Below are positions 16,881 through 30,900 of a stretch of 64,000 bases of DNA, piece by piece. How positions within the stretch are numbered: the stretch's first letter is position 1; each line of letters starts with the position of its first letter. Origin of the DNA: Novosphingobium sp. (GTDB lineage: Bacteria; Pseudomonadota; Alphaproteobacteria; Sphingomonadales; Sphingomonadaceae); contig JACKKY010000001.1 in NCBI GenBank assembly GCA_024236175.1, forward strand, positions 930,001-994,000, given 5' to 3'. The notes under the pieces are model-generated. The model had not been told where the DNA came from, did no database searches, and saw only the letters and a list, made by a program, of their open reading frames with translations. A program made the translations under genes and the position numbers.

Positions 16881-18145
16881 TTCTCGCTCTTGAGCGCTTC
16901 TATCATGGCGTTGTTGATCAGGCACACGCCCTTCTCGGTGCGCCGGAAGCGCCTTGCATCGAGCTCCGGATCCTCGCCGACGACCAGCCCCTCGGGGATG
17001 CGCACGCCGCTGTCGACGATGACCCGCTTCAGCCGCGCGCCCCGGCCGATGTTGCAATAGGGCAGGATCACCGCCTCCTCCACGCCGGAAAAGCTGCCCA
17101 TCTTGACCCCGGTGAAAAGCAGGCTGCGATAGGCGGTCGCGCCGGAGACGATGCAGTCGTTGGAGATCAGCGAGGAAATGGCATGCCCACGCCTTCCGTC
17201 CTCGTCGTGGACGAACTTGGCGGGAGCCGAAACCAGCGCATCGGTCCAGATCGGCCATTCCCGGTCGTACATGTTGAGCTTGGGGACGACATCGGTGAGA
17301 TCGAGATTGGCATCGAAATAGGCATCGAGCGTTCCGACATCGCGCCAGTATTCCTCGATCTCCTCGGCCGCGCGAATGCAGCTGTCTGTGAAACGGTGGG
17401 CGACCGCCTTGCCGTGCTTGACGATATAGGGAATGAGATCGCCGCCGAAGTCCCGCTTGGACTTGGGATCGGCGGCATCGCGGCGAAGCTGTTCGAACAG
17501 GAATTGCGTTTCGAAGACATAGATTCCCATCGATGCCAGGGCGTTGTCCGGATCGCCCGGAATGCCGGGCGGATTCTTGGGCTTTTCGACAAAGGCCGTG
17601 ATGTTGTCCTGCTCGTCGACATGCATCACGCCAAAGCCGGTCGCATCCATGCGCGGGACCACAAGGCACCCGACCGTCACGTCCGCACCCGAATTGACGT
17701 GCTGCTGCAGCATCAGTTCGTAGTCCATCTTGTAGATGTGATCGCCCGCGAGGATGACCATGTAGCGCGGCGCGTGGGCCTCTATGATATCGAGGTTCTG
17801 GAAGACGGCATCGGCCGTGCCTTCGTACCAGTGGTGCTCGTCGATCCGCTGCGAGGCAGGCAGGATGTCGAAGCTCTCGTTGCGTTCCGGTCGCATGAAA
17901 TTCCAGGCGCGCTGCATGTGCCGGATCAGCGAATGGGCCTTGTACTGCGTCGCGACGCCGATGCGGCGGATTCCCGAATTGATGGCGTTGGACAGTGCGA
18001 AGTCGATAATCCGCGACATCCCGCCGAAATAGACGGCCGGCTTGGCGCGGTTGTCCGTCAGTTCCATGAGGCGGCTGCCGCGCCCACCGGCCAGCACATA
18101 GGCCATGGTGTCGCGTGCGAGCGGTTGTCCAAGGGAATCCCTCAT
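16877..18145 (-). CDS. glgC: glucose-1-phosphate adenylyltransferase GlgC
   Basis: 422-aa ADP-glucose pyrophosphorylase, the committed step of glycogen synthesis. Seen: the nucleotide-binding loop YVLAGGRGSRLMELTDNRAKPAV, FALSNAINSGIRRIGVATQYKAHSLI, GTADAVFQN, ILAGDHIYKMDY, and the C-terminal left-handed beta-helix (GVEEAVILPYCNIGRGARLKRVIVDSGVRIPEG). The allosteric N-terminal residues fit the fructose-activated alphaproteobacterial type, but I cannot prove the effector. It begins 16 bases after glgB, the only glg junction here without an overlap. Confidence 0.96.
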   Translation of the reverse strand: MRDSLGQPLARDTMAYVLAGGRGSRLMELTDNRAKPAVYFGGMSRIIDFALSNAINSGIRRIGVATQYKAHSLIRHMQRAWNFMRPERNESFDILPASQRIDEHHWYEGTADAVFQNLDIIEAHAPRYMVILAGDHIYKMDYELMLQQHVNSGADVTVGCLVVPRMDATGFGVMHVDEQDNITAFVEKPKNPPGIPGDPDNALASMGIYVFETQFLFEQLRRDAADPKSKRDFGGDLIPYIVKHGKAVAHRFTDSCIRAAEEIEEYWRDVGTLDAYFDANLDLTDVVPKLNMYDREWPIWTDALVSAPAKFVHDEDGRRGHAISSLISNDCIVSGATAYRSLLFTGVKMGSFSGVEEAVILPYCNIGRGARLKRVIVDSGVRIPEGLVVGEDPELDARRFRRTEKGVCLINNAMIEALKSEK

Positions 18146-18161
18146 CCCGGTTTCTCCTTCT

Positions 18162-22738
<4,577 letters not shown>

Positions 22739-22989
22739 AGGCGACCTCCAGTTCAAGTCACCGGCAAACCGGACACAGCGTCCCACTTGCGGCTCGGGTT
22801 GTCGGCCTCCCCCCGGGGAAATCGCGGCTGCGAGTCTCCCCGGTGTCTCCAGAATCAAGGCTATGGCACAGACTGCGATTTCCACAAGAAAGATTGTGCA
22901 GTGCCGCAATTTTTTCGCAAATGCGGTGGCGACGGGCCATCGCCGCCTGTGCTAGAAATGCCGGACGACAGCATTGCCGGATCGATCGC
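22739..22989. promoter_or_regulatory. divergent regulatory region between glgP operon and alpha-glucosidase gene
   Basis: 251 non-coding bases between two glucan operons. CCGCA (904-908 within 22.9 kb) and TGCGG (922-926) form an inverted repeat around an A/T-rich centre with a T-run at 22909-22915. On the - strand the motif TTGCG occurs twice, six As apart. This could be an operator for a sugar-responsive repressor, but no regulator gene lies nearby and I recognise no defined site. Confidence 0.35.
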
Positions 22990-24588
22990 ATGACCGAACA
23001 GCCCGAGCTTCCCGGCCAGCCCTGGTGGCGCGGCGCCGCGATCTACCAGATCTATCCGCGCAGCTTCCAGGACACGAACGGGGACGGGGTCGGCGACCTG
23101 GCAGGGATAACCCGCCGGCTGGACCATGTCGCCTCGCTGGGTGTCGACGCGATCTGGATCTCGCCCTTCTTCACATCGCCGATGCGCGACTTCGGCTACG
23201 ATGTTTCGGACTATTGCGGCATCGATCCGATCTTCGGGACGCTGGCGGATTTCGACGCGCTGGTCGCGCGGGCCCACGAGCTCGGCCTCAAGGTCATTCT
23301 TGACCAGATCTACGCGCACACGTCCGACCTCCATCCCTGGTTCGCCGAAAGCCGATCATCGCGCAGCAATCCGAAGCAGGACTGGTACGTCTGGGCGGAC
23401 CCGAAGGCGGACGGCACGCCGCCGACCAACTGGCAGTCCGTCTTCGGCGGGCCGGCATGGACCTGGGACGGGCGGCGGCGCCAGTATTACATGCACACCT
23501 TCCTCAAGGAACAGCCGCAGCTCAACCTGCACAACCGCGCAGTGCAGGACGCGGTGCTGGGCGTGGCGCGCTTCTGGCTGCAGCGCGGTGTCGACGGCTT
23601 CCGGCTGGATGCGCTGAACCACGCCATGCACGACCCGCTGCTGCGCGACAATCCGCCGGCGCCCGACACCGGCAAGGTCCGGACCCGGCCCTTCGATTTC
23701 CAGATCAAGCGCTACAGCCAGTCGCACCCGGACATGGTCGGGTTCATCGAGCGGCTGCGCGCCTTGTGCGACGAGTTCGGCGCGATCCACACTGTCGCCG
23801 AAGTCGGCGGCGACGACGCCGAGGCCGAACGAAAGGCCTACACGGAGGGGGAGGGACGGCTCGACAGCTCCTACGGTTTCGACTTCCTCTATGCGCCGGA
23901 ACTGACACCCGAATTCGTGGTGGACGTCATCGCCCGGTGGGAGGAAGGCCACGGCTGGCCGAGCTGGGCGTTCGAGAACCACGACGCGCCGCGCGCGGTC
24001 TCGCGATGGTGCGCGCGCACAGACATGGCCCGCTTCGCGAGGATGAAGATGGCGCTGCTGGCTGCGCTGCGCGGCAACATCATCGTCTACCAGGGCGAGG
24101 AGCTGGGGCTCGAGCAGGACGACATCCCCTTCGAGCTTCTCAAGGACCCCGAAGCGATCGCAAACTGGCCGCTGACACTCTCGCGCGACGGCGCACGCAC
24201 GCCGATGCCGTGGCGCAACCAGCCGCTGGGGGAATTCACGACCGGGGATCCCTGGCTACCACTTTCGCCGGCGAACCTTGCCCGCGCCGTCGCGGAACAG
24301 GAAGACGATGCGGCTTCGCTACTCAACCTCACCCGCTCGCTGCTGAGCCTGCGAAACTCCCACCCGGCGTTGCGGCTTGGCGCGCTGGAGAATTGCCGGA
24401 CCGAGGGGGCGCTGCTCAGCTTCATGCGCATCGCCGGCGGCGAGCGCATCGCCTGTCGCTTCAACCTGGGCCCGGACCCGGTCGAAACCCCGGGAAATGC
24501 GGAAGGCCGCACGGTGCTGATGCAGGTCAACGAGGCAGAGCCGGCGCGGATGCAAGGCTACTCAGCCCTATTTCTGCTGGCCGACTAA
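22990..24588 (+). CDS. GH13 alpha-glucosidase (GH13_23-like)
   Basis: 532-aa alpha-amylase-family enzyme. Four GH13 regions are visible: DQIYAHTSDLHPWF (region I, where the usual N-H is A-H, as in oligo-alpha-glucosidases of GH13_23), GVDGFRLDALN (nucleophile Asp), TVAEVGGDD (acid/base Glu) and FENHDAPR (region IV). No signal peptide, so cytoplasmic. It probably trims maltodextrins released by GlgX or taken up from outside. ATG 22990 is the first Met of the family-like sequence (TEQPELPGQPWWRGAAIYQIYPRSF); upstream frame is unlike the family. Its stop overlaps the convergent transglutaminase gene. Confidence 0.92.
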   Translation: MTEQPELPGQPWWRGAAIYQIYPRSFQDTNGDGVGDLAGITRRLDHVASLGVDAIWISPFFTSPMRDFGYDVSDYCGIDPIFGTLADFDALVARAHELGLKVILDQIYAHTSDLHPWFAESRSSRSNPKQDWYVWADPKADGTPPTNWQSVFGGPAWTWDGRRRQYYMHTFLKEQPQLNLHNRAVQDAVLGVARFWLQRGVDGFRLDALNHAMHDPLLRDNPPAPDTGKVRTRPFDFQIKRYSQSHPDMVGFIERLRALCDEFGAIHTVAEVGGDDAEAERKAYTEGEGRLDSSYGFDFLYAPELTPEFVVDVIARWEEGHGWPSWAFENHDAPRAVSRWCARTDMARFARMKMALLAALRGNIIVYQGEELGLEQDDIPFELLKDPEAIANWPLTLSRDGARTPMPWRNQPLGEFTTGDPWLPLSPANLARAVAEQEDDAASLLNLTRSLLSLRNSHPALRLGALENCRTEGALLSFMRIAGGERIACRFNLGPDPVETPGNAEGRTVLMQVNEAEPARMQGYSALFLLAD

Positions 24589-25466
24589 CCCACCGGCGCC
24601 ACGTCGACCGATACTTTCATCGTCTGCCCAGCCCCGCCATGGAAGACGCCATCGACCGGCGCGACATCGCCGTAGTCGCGACCCATCGCGGTGAAGATGT
24701 GGTCGGATCCGACGATCAAATTGTTGGTGGGATCGAAACCGATCCACCCCAGTTCCTCCCCGCACCACAGGTTGACCCAGGCGTGGGTGGCATCGGCGCC
24801 GACCAGGCGGGGCTTGCCGGGGGGCGGCATCGTGCGGAGGTATCCGCTGACATAGGCCGCGGGCATCGCGTGAGCGCGCGCCGCGACGATCATGATGTGG
24901 GCGAAGTCCTGGCACACGCCGCGTCGCTTGCGAAAAGCCTCTACCGGCGGCGTATGCGTCGCGGTCGCCTTGCTGTCGTAGCTGAACTCGGAATGGATGG
25001 CGGACATCAGCGCCTGTCCAGCGGCAACGACCGGCCGCCCGCTCTCGAAAAAGCCGCGCGACCACTGTGCGATTTCCGGCTCGCTGTCGGCGAGAGGAGA
25101 CGCGTAGAGATAGGATGCGGGGCACGCCGGCGAGAGGTCCCGCCGTTCGAGCGCCTTCACCCTGACGTCCTCGACCGAGGGCCCCACATCCGGTTCGATC
25201 ATCAGCGCCGGGGGCAAAACCTCGACGCGGAAGCGGCTTTCGATGCTGAGCCGGGAAATCGGATCGCGCAACGTCAGCCGGCTTCGGTTGACCAGATAGG
25301 GCCCGGAATCCTCCTGAACGGTCCAGGGCAGCGGATCGACCGTGAGCGAATAGGTCTGCAACGTCTGGCTAGGCCAGGGAGCAGGCTTAAGCCGAAGGTT
25401 GAAGCGCGCAAGGCGAACGAGGCCGGCATATTGCACCGTCGTGAGGTGCCGCACGTCGTAGATCAT
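24585..25466 (-). CDS. transglutaminase-like cysteine protease/amidase-fold protein
   Basis: 293-aa bacterial transglutaminase-like protein with the N-terminal beta domain of this group and a papain-like core. The triad is Cys185 (RGVCQDFAH), His228 (DATHAWV) and Asp245 (GFDPTNN). No signal peptide. Bacterial members near ATP-grasp/alpha-E genes are thought to cut or form peptide bonds on an unknown product. It is last in the three-gene operon, its ATG overlapping the ATP-grasp stop as ATGA. Its TAG overlaps the convergent alpha-glucosidase TAA in the four bases CTAA. Confidence 0.9.
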   Translation of the reverse strand: MIYDVRHLTTVQYAGLVRLARFNLRLKPAPWPSQTLQTYSLTVDPLPWTVQEDSGPYLVNRSRLTLRDPISRLSIESRFRVEVLPPALMIEPDVGPSVEDVRVKALERRDLSPACPASYLYASPLADSEPEIAQWSRGFFESGRPVVAAGQALMSAIHSEFSYDSKATATHTPPVEAFRKRRGVCQDFAHIMIVAARAHAMPAAYVSGYLRTMPPPGKPRLVGADATHAWVNLWCGEELGWIGFDPTNNLIVGSDHIFTAMGRDYGDVAPVDGVFHGGAGQTMKVSVDVAPVG

Positions 25467-27940
25467 GCCAGCAGGTTGTCCCGCTCCGGGGACTCCGATT
25501 TCTCGTACTGCAGGAAGTAGCGCGCCGAGATCGCTTCGGACAGCGACAGGAGGCGCGCCTCCGTATCCTGGAGCAGTGCGTCGTCCACGGCGTCGATCGT
25601 CAGGCTCAGGAAAGGCGCGAGAACGGCCCGAACTTCGCGCAACGGCTGTTCGGGAAGCTGATCCTCGGAAAGCGTCGGCAAGGCGGCGACATGCCGGTCC
25701 AGCGTCTCGAGCTGGAAGACGAGCGAGCGCGGATTGTCGGGATCGAGCAGTACGAGGTCGAGGACCGGATCACGCAAGGCCCCTGCAAGGTAGCGCGAAC
25801 GATAGGTTATCTGGCTGTCGCACAGGTCCAGCAGGACGCTCAGCGCATCGCTCTGGGCTTCGCTCCGGCACAGCTGACGCGAGACCCGGCAGACCGAAAA
25901 TGCCCGCTCGATGCGACGGCCCATATCGAGAAAGCGCAGGGCCGGACTGCGAACCATGTCTTCCGCGATCAGGCCAGACATGGCGCTGAAGCGCTCGATC
26001 AGCTCATGCACCTGCCTGAGCACGGCATCGGGCCGATAGGCTTCGAGCGGCGGCAGGCGCCGGCTGGACAGCCGCCAGAAATCGGGAGCGAAGCGGTCTC
26101 GCAGGCTGAGGCCGACGCTGCGAATGTTTTCGAGCAGTTTCGACACCCCGCCCGCCAGTTCGGCTTCGGCCAGAACCGTGCGGCAGACCTGCTGCGGCGG
26201 CAGCTTTGCCGTCCTCGCGGAAATCGCGCCCCACAGGTAGAGGATGTTGACCAGCAACCGGCGGACTTCGGGATCGCGCCCGCCGCTGCCGTCGACGTCT
26301 ATCGATCCCCCGAGAATGCTGCGCACGATACGCGCGGTCATCTCCACGCGTTCGCAATAGCGGCCGAACCAGTAAAGATTGTCGGCGGCCTGGCTGGCGA
26401 GAATGCCGCCACCGCGCCGGATCGCGGGAACGCCGCCGAGAGCCGTCGCCGCCTGGTAGGCGGCCGGTGCATCGTCCACCACGCAGACATCGGCGGACAG
26501 GTCGCCTTCGCCCATCAGCGTCGTCAGCATTTCGCCCGACGAGGAAAGCCTGGCGAAACCGCCGGGCATCACCGTCCATTCACCGTCCGATCCGCGGGCG
26601 ACGAAAGCGCGCAGGGTGAACGCACGCGGGACGAAGTCGTCGCCGATCAGAGCCGGGGTAGTCGACAGATGAACGATCTCCTGCCCGCAATAGTCCATCG
26701 GCCGCCGCTGCATCGCCTCAATCAGGGCAGCCTTGTCCTTCGCGCCCAGCGACGCGGCGGGAACCGGGCTGACGCCTTTCAGCGCCTCGACCTGCTGGCC
26801 GAAGGCTGCGGCGATCACCAGCTCGTCCATTCGCTCGCTGACGATCTCGGCTTCCTTGCGCTGGCCGCACCACCAGGTCGCGACGTTGGGCAGCAGCGGC
26901 TCCTCATCCAGCAATCTTCTGCACAGCCGCGGCAGGAAGGCGGAGAATGCAGGCGATTCGAGCACTTCAGCGCCGGGCCAATTGGCCATTTCCAGCCCCC
27001 CGCGCGCCCAGGCGTCGAACAGGTCGGGCACGCCGATGGCGGAGCGTGAATCGAACGTCAGCGGGTCAAGCGCATTAGTGTCGATCCAGCGCCAGACCGC
27101 ATCGATCCGCTTGGGGCCGGCAATCGTGCGCACATACAGCCGGTCGTCGCTGACAGTCAGGTCGCGGCCCTCCACCAGCGGGAATCCCAGGTAGCGGGCC
27201 AGGTGCGCCTGCTCCGGGTAGCTCTGGTTGAACCGGCCCGGGGTCAGCAGCGCGATACGCGGGTTCTCCCGCTGGCAATCCCGGGTGATGCCCCCGCGAA
27301 GCTCGCCGAAAAAGCCGGCAAGCCGCCGTGCGTTGATATCGGAAAGCAGAGTGCCGGTGCTGCGCGAAAAGGCTAGCCGGTTCTCCAGCGCATAGCCGAT
27401 GCCGTTGGCGAGGCGCAGCCGGTCGGCAAGGACGCGCCACTGCCCGAGCGGCCCTCTCGCCAGATCGACGGCATAGACGTGGAGGTAGTGGTTTCCCCTC
27501 GGCTGGAGACCGATCATGTTGCGCGCGAAGAAGCGGCTGCCGGTCACCACCGCGGCGGGCAACGCGCCCTCTTCGACCAGTCGCTGCGATCCGTAGATGT
27601 CCGCGACCACCTGCTCGAGCAGGTTCGCCCTCTGGACCAGGCCCCGTTCGATCCCGCGCCATTCCTCCGCCCCGACGATCAGCGGCATCGGGCTGAGAGG
27701 CCAGCTGCGCTCGTCGGCGTCCCCGGTGATGCGGAAGCTCATGCCCAGATCCTGGATCTGGCGCGCGACCTGATCCTGGATCGAGGCGCTGCCCTCTTCC
27801 GAGAGGTCGCACAGCGCGTTGGAGACGGCGATCCACTTCGCCGCGACATCGCCCGCGGCATGGCGAAACAGGTCGCCGGCATCCACCTCGACAGGATAGT
27901 CCTGCAGCCTGTTCATGGCCGGGATCGCATGTGAGGCCAC
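25463..27940 (-). CDS. circularly permuted ATP-grasp fused to alpha-E (DUF403) domain
   Basis: 825-aa fusion. Residues about 1-480 form the circularly permuted ATP-grasp type 2 region (DUF404/DUF407: MIGLQPRGNHYLHVYAVDLARGP, ITRDCQRENPRIALLTPG, LVEGRDLTVSDDRLYVRT, GGFARLSSSGE). Residues about 510-825 form the helical alpha-E domain (ILASQAADNLYWFGRYCERVEMTARIVRS, DMGRRIERAFSV). In many bacteria these are two genes; here one chain. ATP-grasp proteins of this type are predicted peptide ligases. The GTG at 27940 is five bases after the upstream gene; ATG 27916 (MNRLQDYPVEV) is an equally possible start. Confidence 0.88.
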   Translation of the reverse strand: MASHAIPAMNRLQDYPVEVDAGDLFRHAAGDVAAKWIAVSNALCDLSEEGSASIQDQVARQIQDLGMSFRITGDADERSWPLSPMPLIVGAEEWRGIERGLVQRANLLEQVVADIYGSQRLVEEGALPAAVVTGSRFFARNMIGLQPRGNHYLHVYAVDLARGPLGQWRVLADRLRLANGIGYALENRLAFSRSTGTLLSDINARRLAGFFGELRGGITRDCQRENPRIALLTPGRFNQSYPEQAHLARYLGFPLVEGRDLTVSDDRLYVRTIAGPKRIDAVWRWIDTNALDPLTFDSRSAIGVPDLFDAWARGGLEMANWPGAEVLESPAFSAFLPRLCRRLLDEEPLLPNVATWWCGQRKEAEIVSERMDELVIAAAFGQQVEALKGVSPVPAASLGAKDKAALIEAMQRRPMDYCGQEIVHLSTTPALIGDDFVPRAFTLRAFVARGSDGEWTVMPGGFARLSSSGEMLTTLMGEGDLSADVCVVDDAPAAYQAATALGGVPAIRRGGGILASQAADNLYWFGRYCERVEMTARIVRSILGGSIDVDGSGGRDPEVRRLLVNILYLWGAISARTAKLPPQQVCRTVLAEAELAGGVSKLLENIRSVGLSLRDRFAPDFWRLSSRRLPPLEAYRPDAVLRQVHELIERFSAMSGLIAEDMVRSPALRFLDMGRRIERAFSVCRVSRQLCRSEAQSDALSVLLDLCDSQITYRSRYLAGALRDPVLDLVLLDPDNPRSLVFQLETLDRHVAALPTLSEDQLPEQPLREVRAVLAPFLSLTIDAVDDALLQDTEARLLSLSEAISARYFLQYEKSESPERDNLLA

Positions 27941-27945
27941 GTTGC

Positions 27946-30900
27946 TCAGCTGCGCGGGCCCAGGCCGGCGGGGCGGCGAAGATCGAGCGACATGGCAAAC
28001 TCCCCTGCTGGTTCCTCAGGCGGCATCGCCTGCGGCCCCGGCGAATGGCCGTGATCCTGGAAACGGGCCTTGCGGCGCGCTTCTGCCTCATAGCCGTTCA
28101 CCGGGACGTCATCATAGGAGCGTCCGCCCGGATGCGCCACATGGTAGACGCAGCCCCCCAACGAACGCCCGTTCCACGAATCGAGGATGTCGAATGTCAG
28201 CGGCGCATGGGCCGGCATCATCGGATGCAGGCAATTGGCCGCCGCCCAGGCCTTGTAGCGCACCCCGCCGACCGCCTCGCCCTGCTTGCCGGTCGGGCTG
28301 AGCGGCACGCGCCTGCCGTTGCAGGCGATGACATGGCGGCCGGGAACGAGCCCGCTGGCCCGAACCTGCAGCCGCTCCGTGGAGGAATCGACGTAGCGCA
28401 CGGTGCCGCCGATCGCCCCGGTCTCGCCCAGCACGTTCCACGGTTCGAGCGCATGGCTGATTTCCAGCGACACGCCGCCGCCTTCCACCGTGCCGTGAAC
28501 CGGGAATCGGAACTGCCGCTGCGCTTCGAACCAGACCGGGTCGAAATCGTAGCCGGCCCCGCGCAAGTCATTGAGCACGTCGAGGAAATCGGCCCAGACG
28601 AAATGCGGGAGCATGAAGCGGTCGTGCAGCGCGGTGCCCCAGCGCACCAGCGGGCCGTCGAGCGGTTGCTTCCAGAACCACGCCGTCAGCGCGCGCAGCA
28701 CGAGCTGCTGGGCAAGCGACATCTTCGCCTCGGGCGGCATCTCGAAGCCGCGGAACTCGACCAGCCCGAGCCGGCCGGTCGGCCCGTCTGGCGAGAACAG
28801 CTTGTCGATGCAGATTTCGGTGCGGTGGGTGTTCCCGGTCACATCCACCAGCAGGTTGCGGAACAGGCGGTCGACCACCCACGGCGCCGGCTGTTCCTCG
28901 CCGGGCGGCGGCACCTGGGACAGCGCCACCTCAAGCTCGTAGATACTGTCGTGCCGCGCCTCGTCGATACGCGGCGCCTGGCTGGTCGGGCCGATGAACA
29001 GGCCGGAGAACAGGTAGCTGAGCGAGGGATGGCGCTGCCAGTAGATGACGAAGCTCTTGAGCAGGTCCGGGCGGCGGATGAACGGCGAATCGAGCAGGCT
29101 CGGCCCGCCGAGCACGATATGGTTGCCGCCGCCGGTTCCGATCGAACGGCCGTCGACCATGAACTTGTCGGCCGTCAGCCCGCATTCGCGCGCGCAATCA
29201 TAAAGCGTTTCGGTGATCTCGACGGACTCGCGCCAGCTTCCGGCCGGCTGGATGTTGACTTCGATCACGCCGGGATCGGGCGTGACCTTGAGCACCATGA
29301 GCCGGGGATCGGGCGGAGGCGGATAGCCTTCGATGCGGACCGGCGTCCCGCTCTCCTCGGCCACGGCTTCCACCGCTGCGATCAGTTCGAGGTAGTCTTC
29401 GAGCGTTTCCACCGGCGGAATGAAGACCGAGAGATAGTCGCCGCGCGGCTCGACCGAAATCGCGGTGCGCACCGCGCCTTCGATGATCCGTTGCTCGACC
29501 CGATCCTGCGCCGCGACCGACGGCGCCGCGACCGCGATCGATGGCTGCTGGCGCTCCTCGTCCCGGGACGCCTGCGCATCGCGCACCTCGTGGCCGCGCT
29601 CCACCGCCTGCGCGCGGAAATCGGCAAGCGGCTCGCGCGGTTCGGCGGTGTCGCGCGGGTGGATGTAGGGATAGTCCGACGGTGGCACATAGGGCAGCGA
29701 ACCCAGGGGCAGCCGGTAACCCAGCGCGCTGTCGCCCGGCACCGCGTAAAGCGCCCCGCGCCGCACCTGCCATTTCTCGCTTTTCCAGCGCCCCTTCCCG
29801 GCCGGCGCAGCGTTCCAGCGTTGCACCGGGAGGACATAACCGACGGGTTTCGTCAGGCCGCGCTGGAAAGTCCGGCGGAAGCGCGCACGGGCCTCGGGAT
29901 CTTCGAGTTCCGGATCGGTCGGGCTGGTGTTGGCCGGAAGTTCGGCTTCCTTGACGATCCATTCGACCGCGTCTTCGAAAACCGGCTGGATGAACTCGTT
30001 CTCCAGCCCAAGGCTGGACGCCGTGTCCGAAAGGAACCGCTCGGCCGTGGCAGCATCCACTTTCGGTTCCTGTTCCTGTTCCTGTTCCTGTGCCTCCGGC
30101 TTCTCCTCTTCGGTTGCGGGTTTTTCGCCGGCAATCAGCGACGTATCGCGCCAGACCGGCACACCGTCCTTGCGCCAGTAGAGAGAATAGCCCCAGCGCG
30201 GCAGGCTCTCGCCGGGATACCACTTGCCCTGGCCGTGGTGCAGCAGCGAACCGGGCGCGAACTTCTCGCGCAGCATGCGGATCAACCGGTCTGCATAGAC
30301 GGCCTTGGTCGGGCCGACCGCTTCTCCGTTCCATTCGGGCGCCTCGAAATCTCCGTCGGCGATGAAGGTCGGCTCGCCGCCGATGGTCATGCGCACGTCG
30401 CCGGCTTCAAGATCGGCATCGACCTTGTCGCCGAGCTCAAGCAGCGCCTGCCAGCGACTCTCGGTGAAGGGCCTGGTGATACGCACCGCCTCGGCGATGC
30501 GGGACACGTCCATGGCGAACTGGAAGTCCGAGTGGACGGGCTCCATCACCACGCCCTCGATCGGCGCGGCGGAGCGGTAGTGCGGCGTGGCGCAGAGCGG
30601 GATATGGCCTTCGCCCGCGAAGAGGCCCCAGGTGGCGTCGAGCCCGATCCAGCCCGCGCCGGGAACGTAGACCTCGGCCCAGGCATGAAGGTCGCAAACG
30701 TCCTCGGCCACGCCCGCCGGTCCGTCGACCGCGACCACGTCCGGCGTCAGCTGGATCGAATAGCCCGACACAAAGCGGGCGGCGAAGCCCAGCCGGCGCA
30801 TAAGCTGCACGAGCAGCCAGGCGGAATCCCGGCAGGACCCGGTGCCCACCTGCAGCGTTTCCTCGGGCGACTGGACGCCGGGCTCCATGCGGATGACGTA

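Noticed and set aside
30066..30095. Phase-variable repeat controlling expression
   Set aside because: The unit is six bases, so copy changes stay in frame and cannot switch the gene off.
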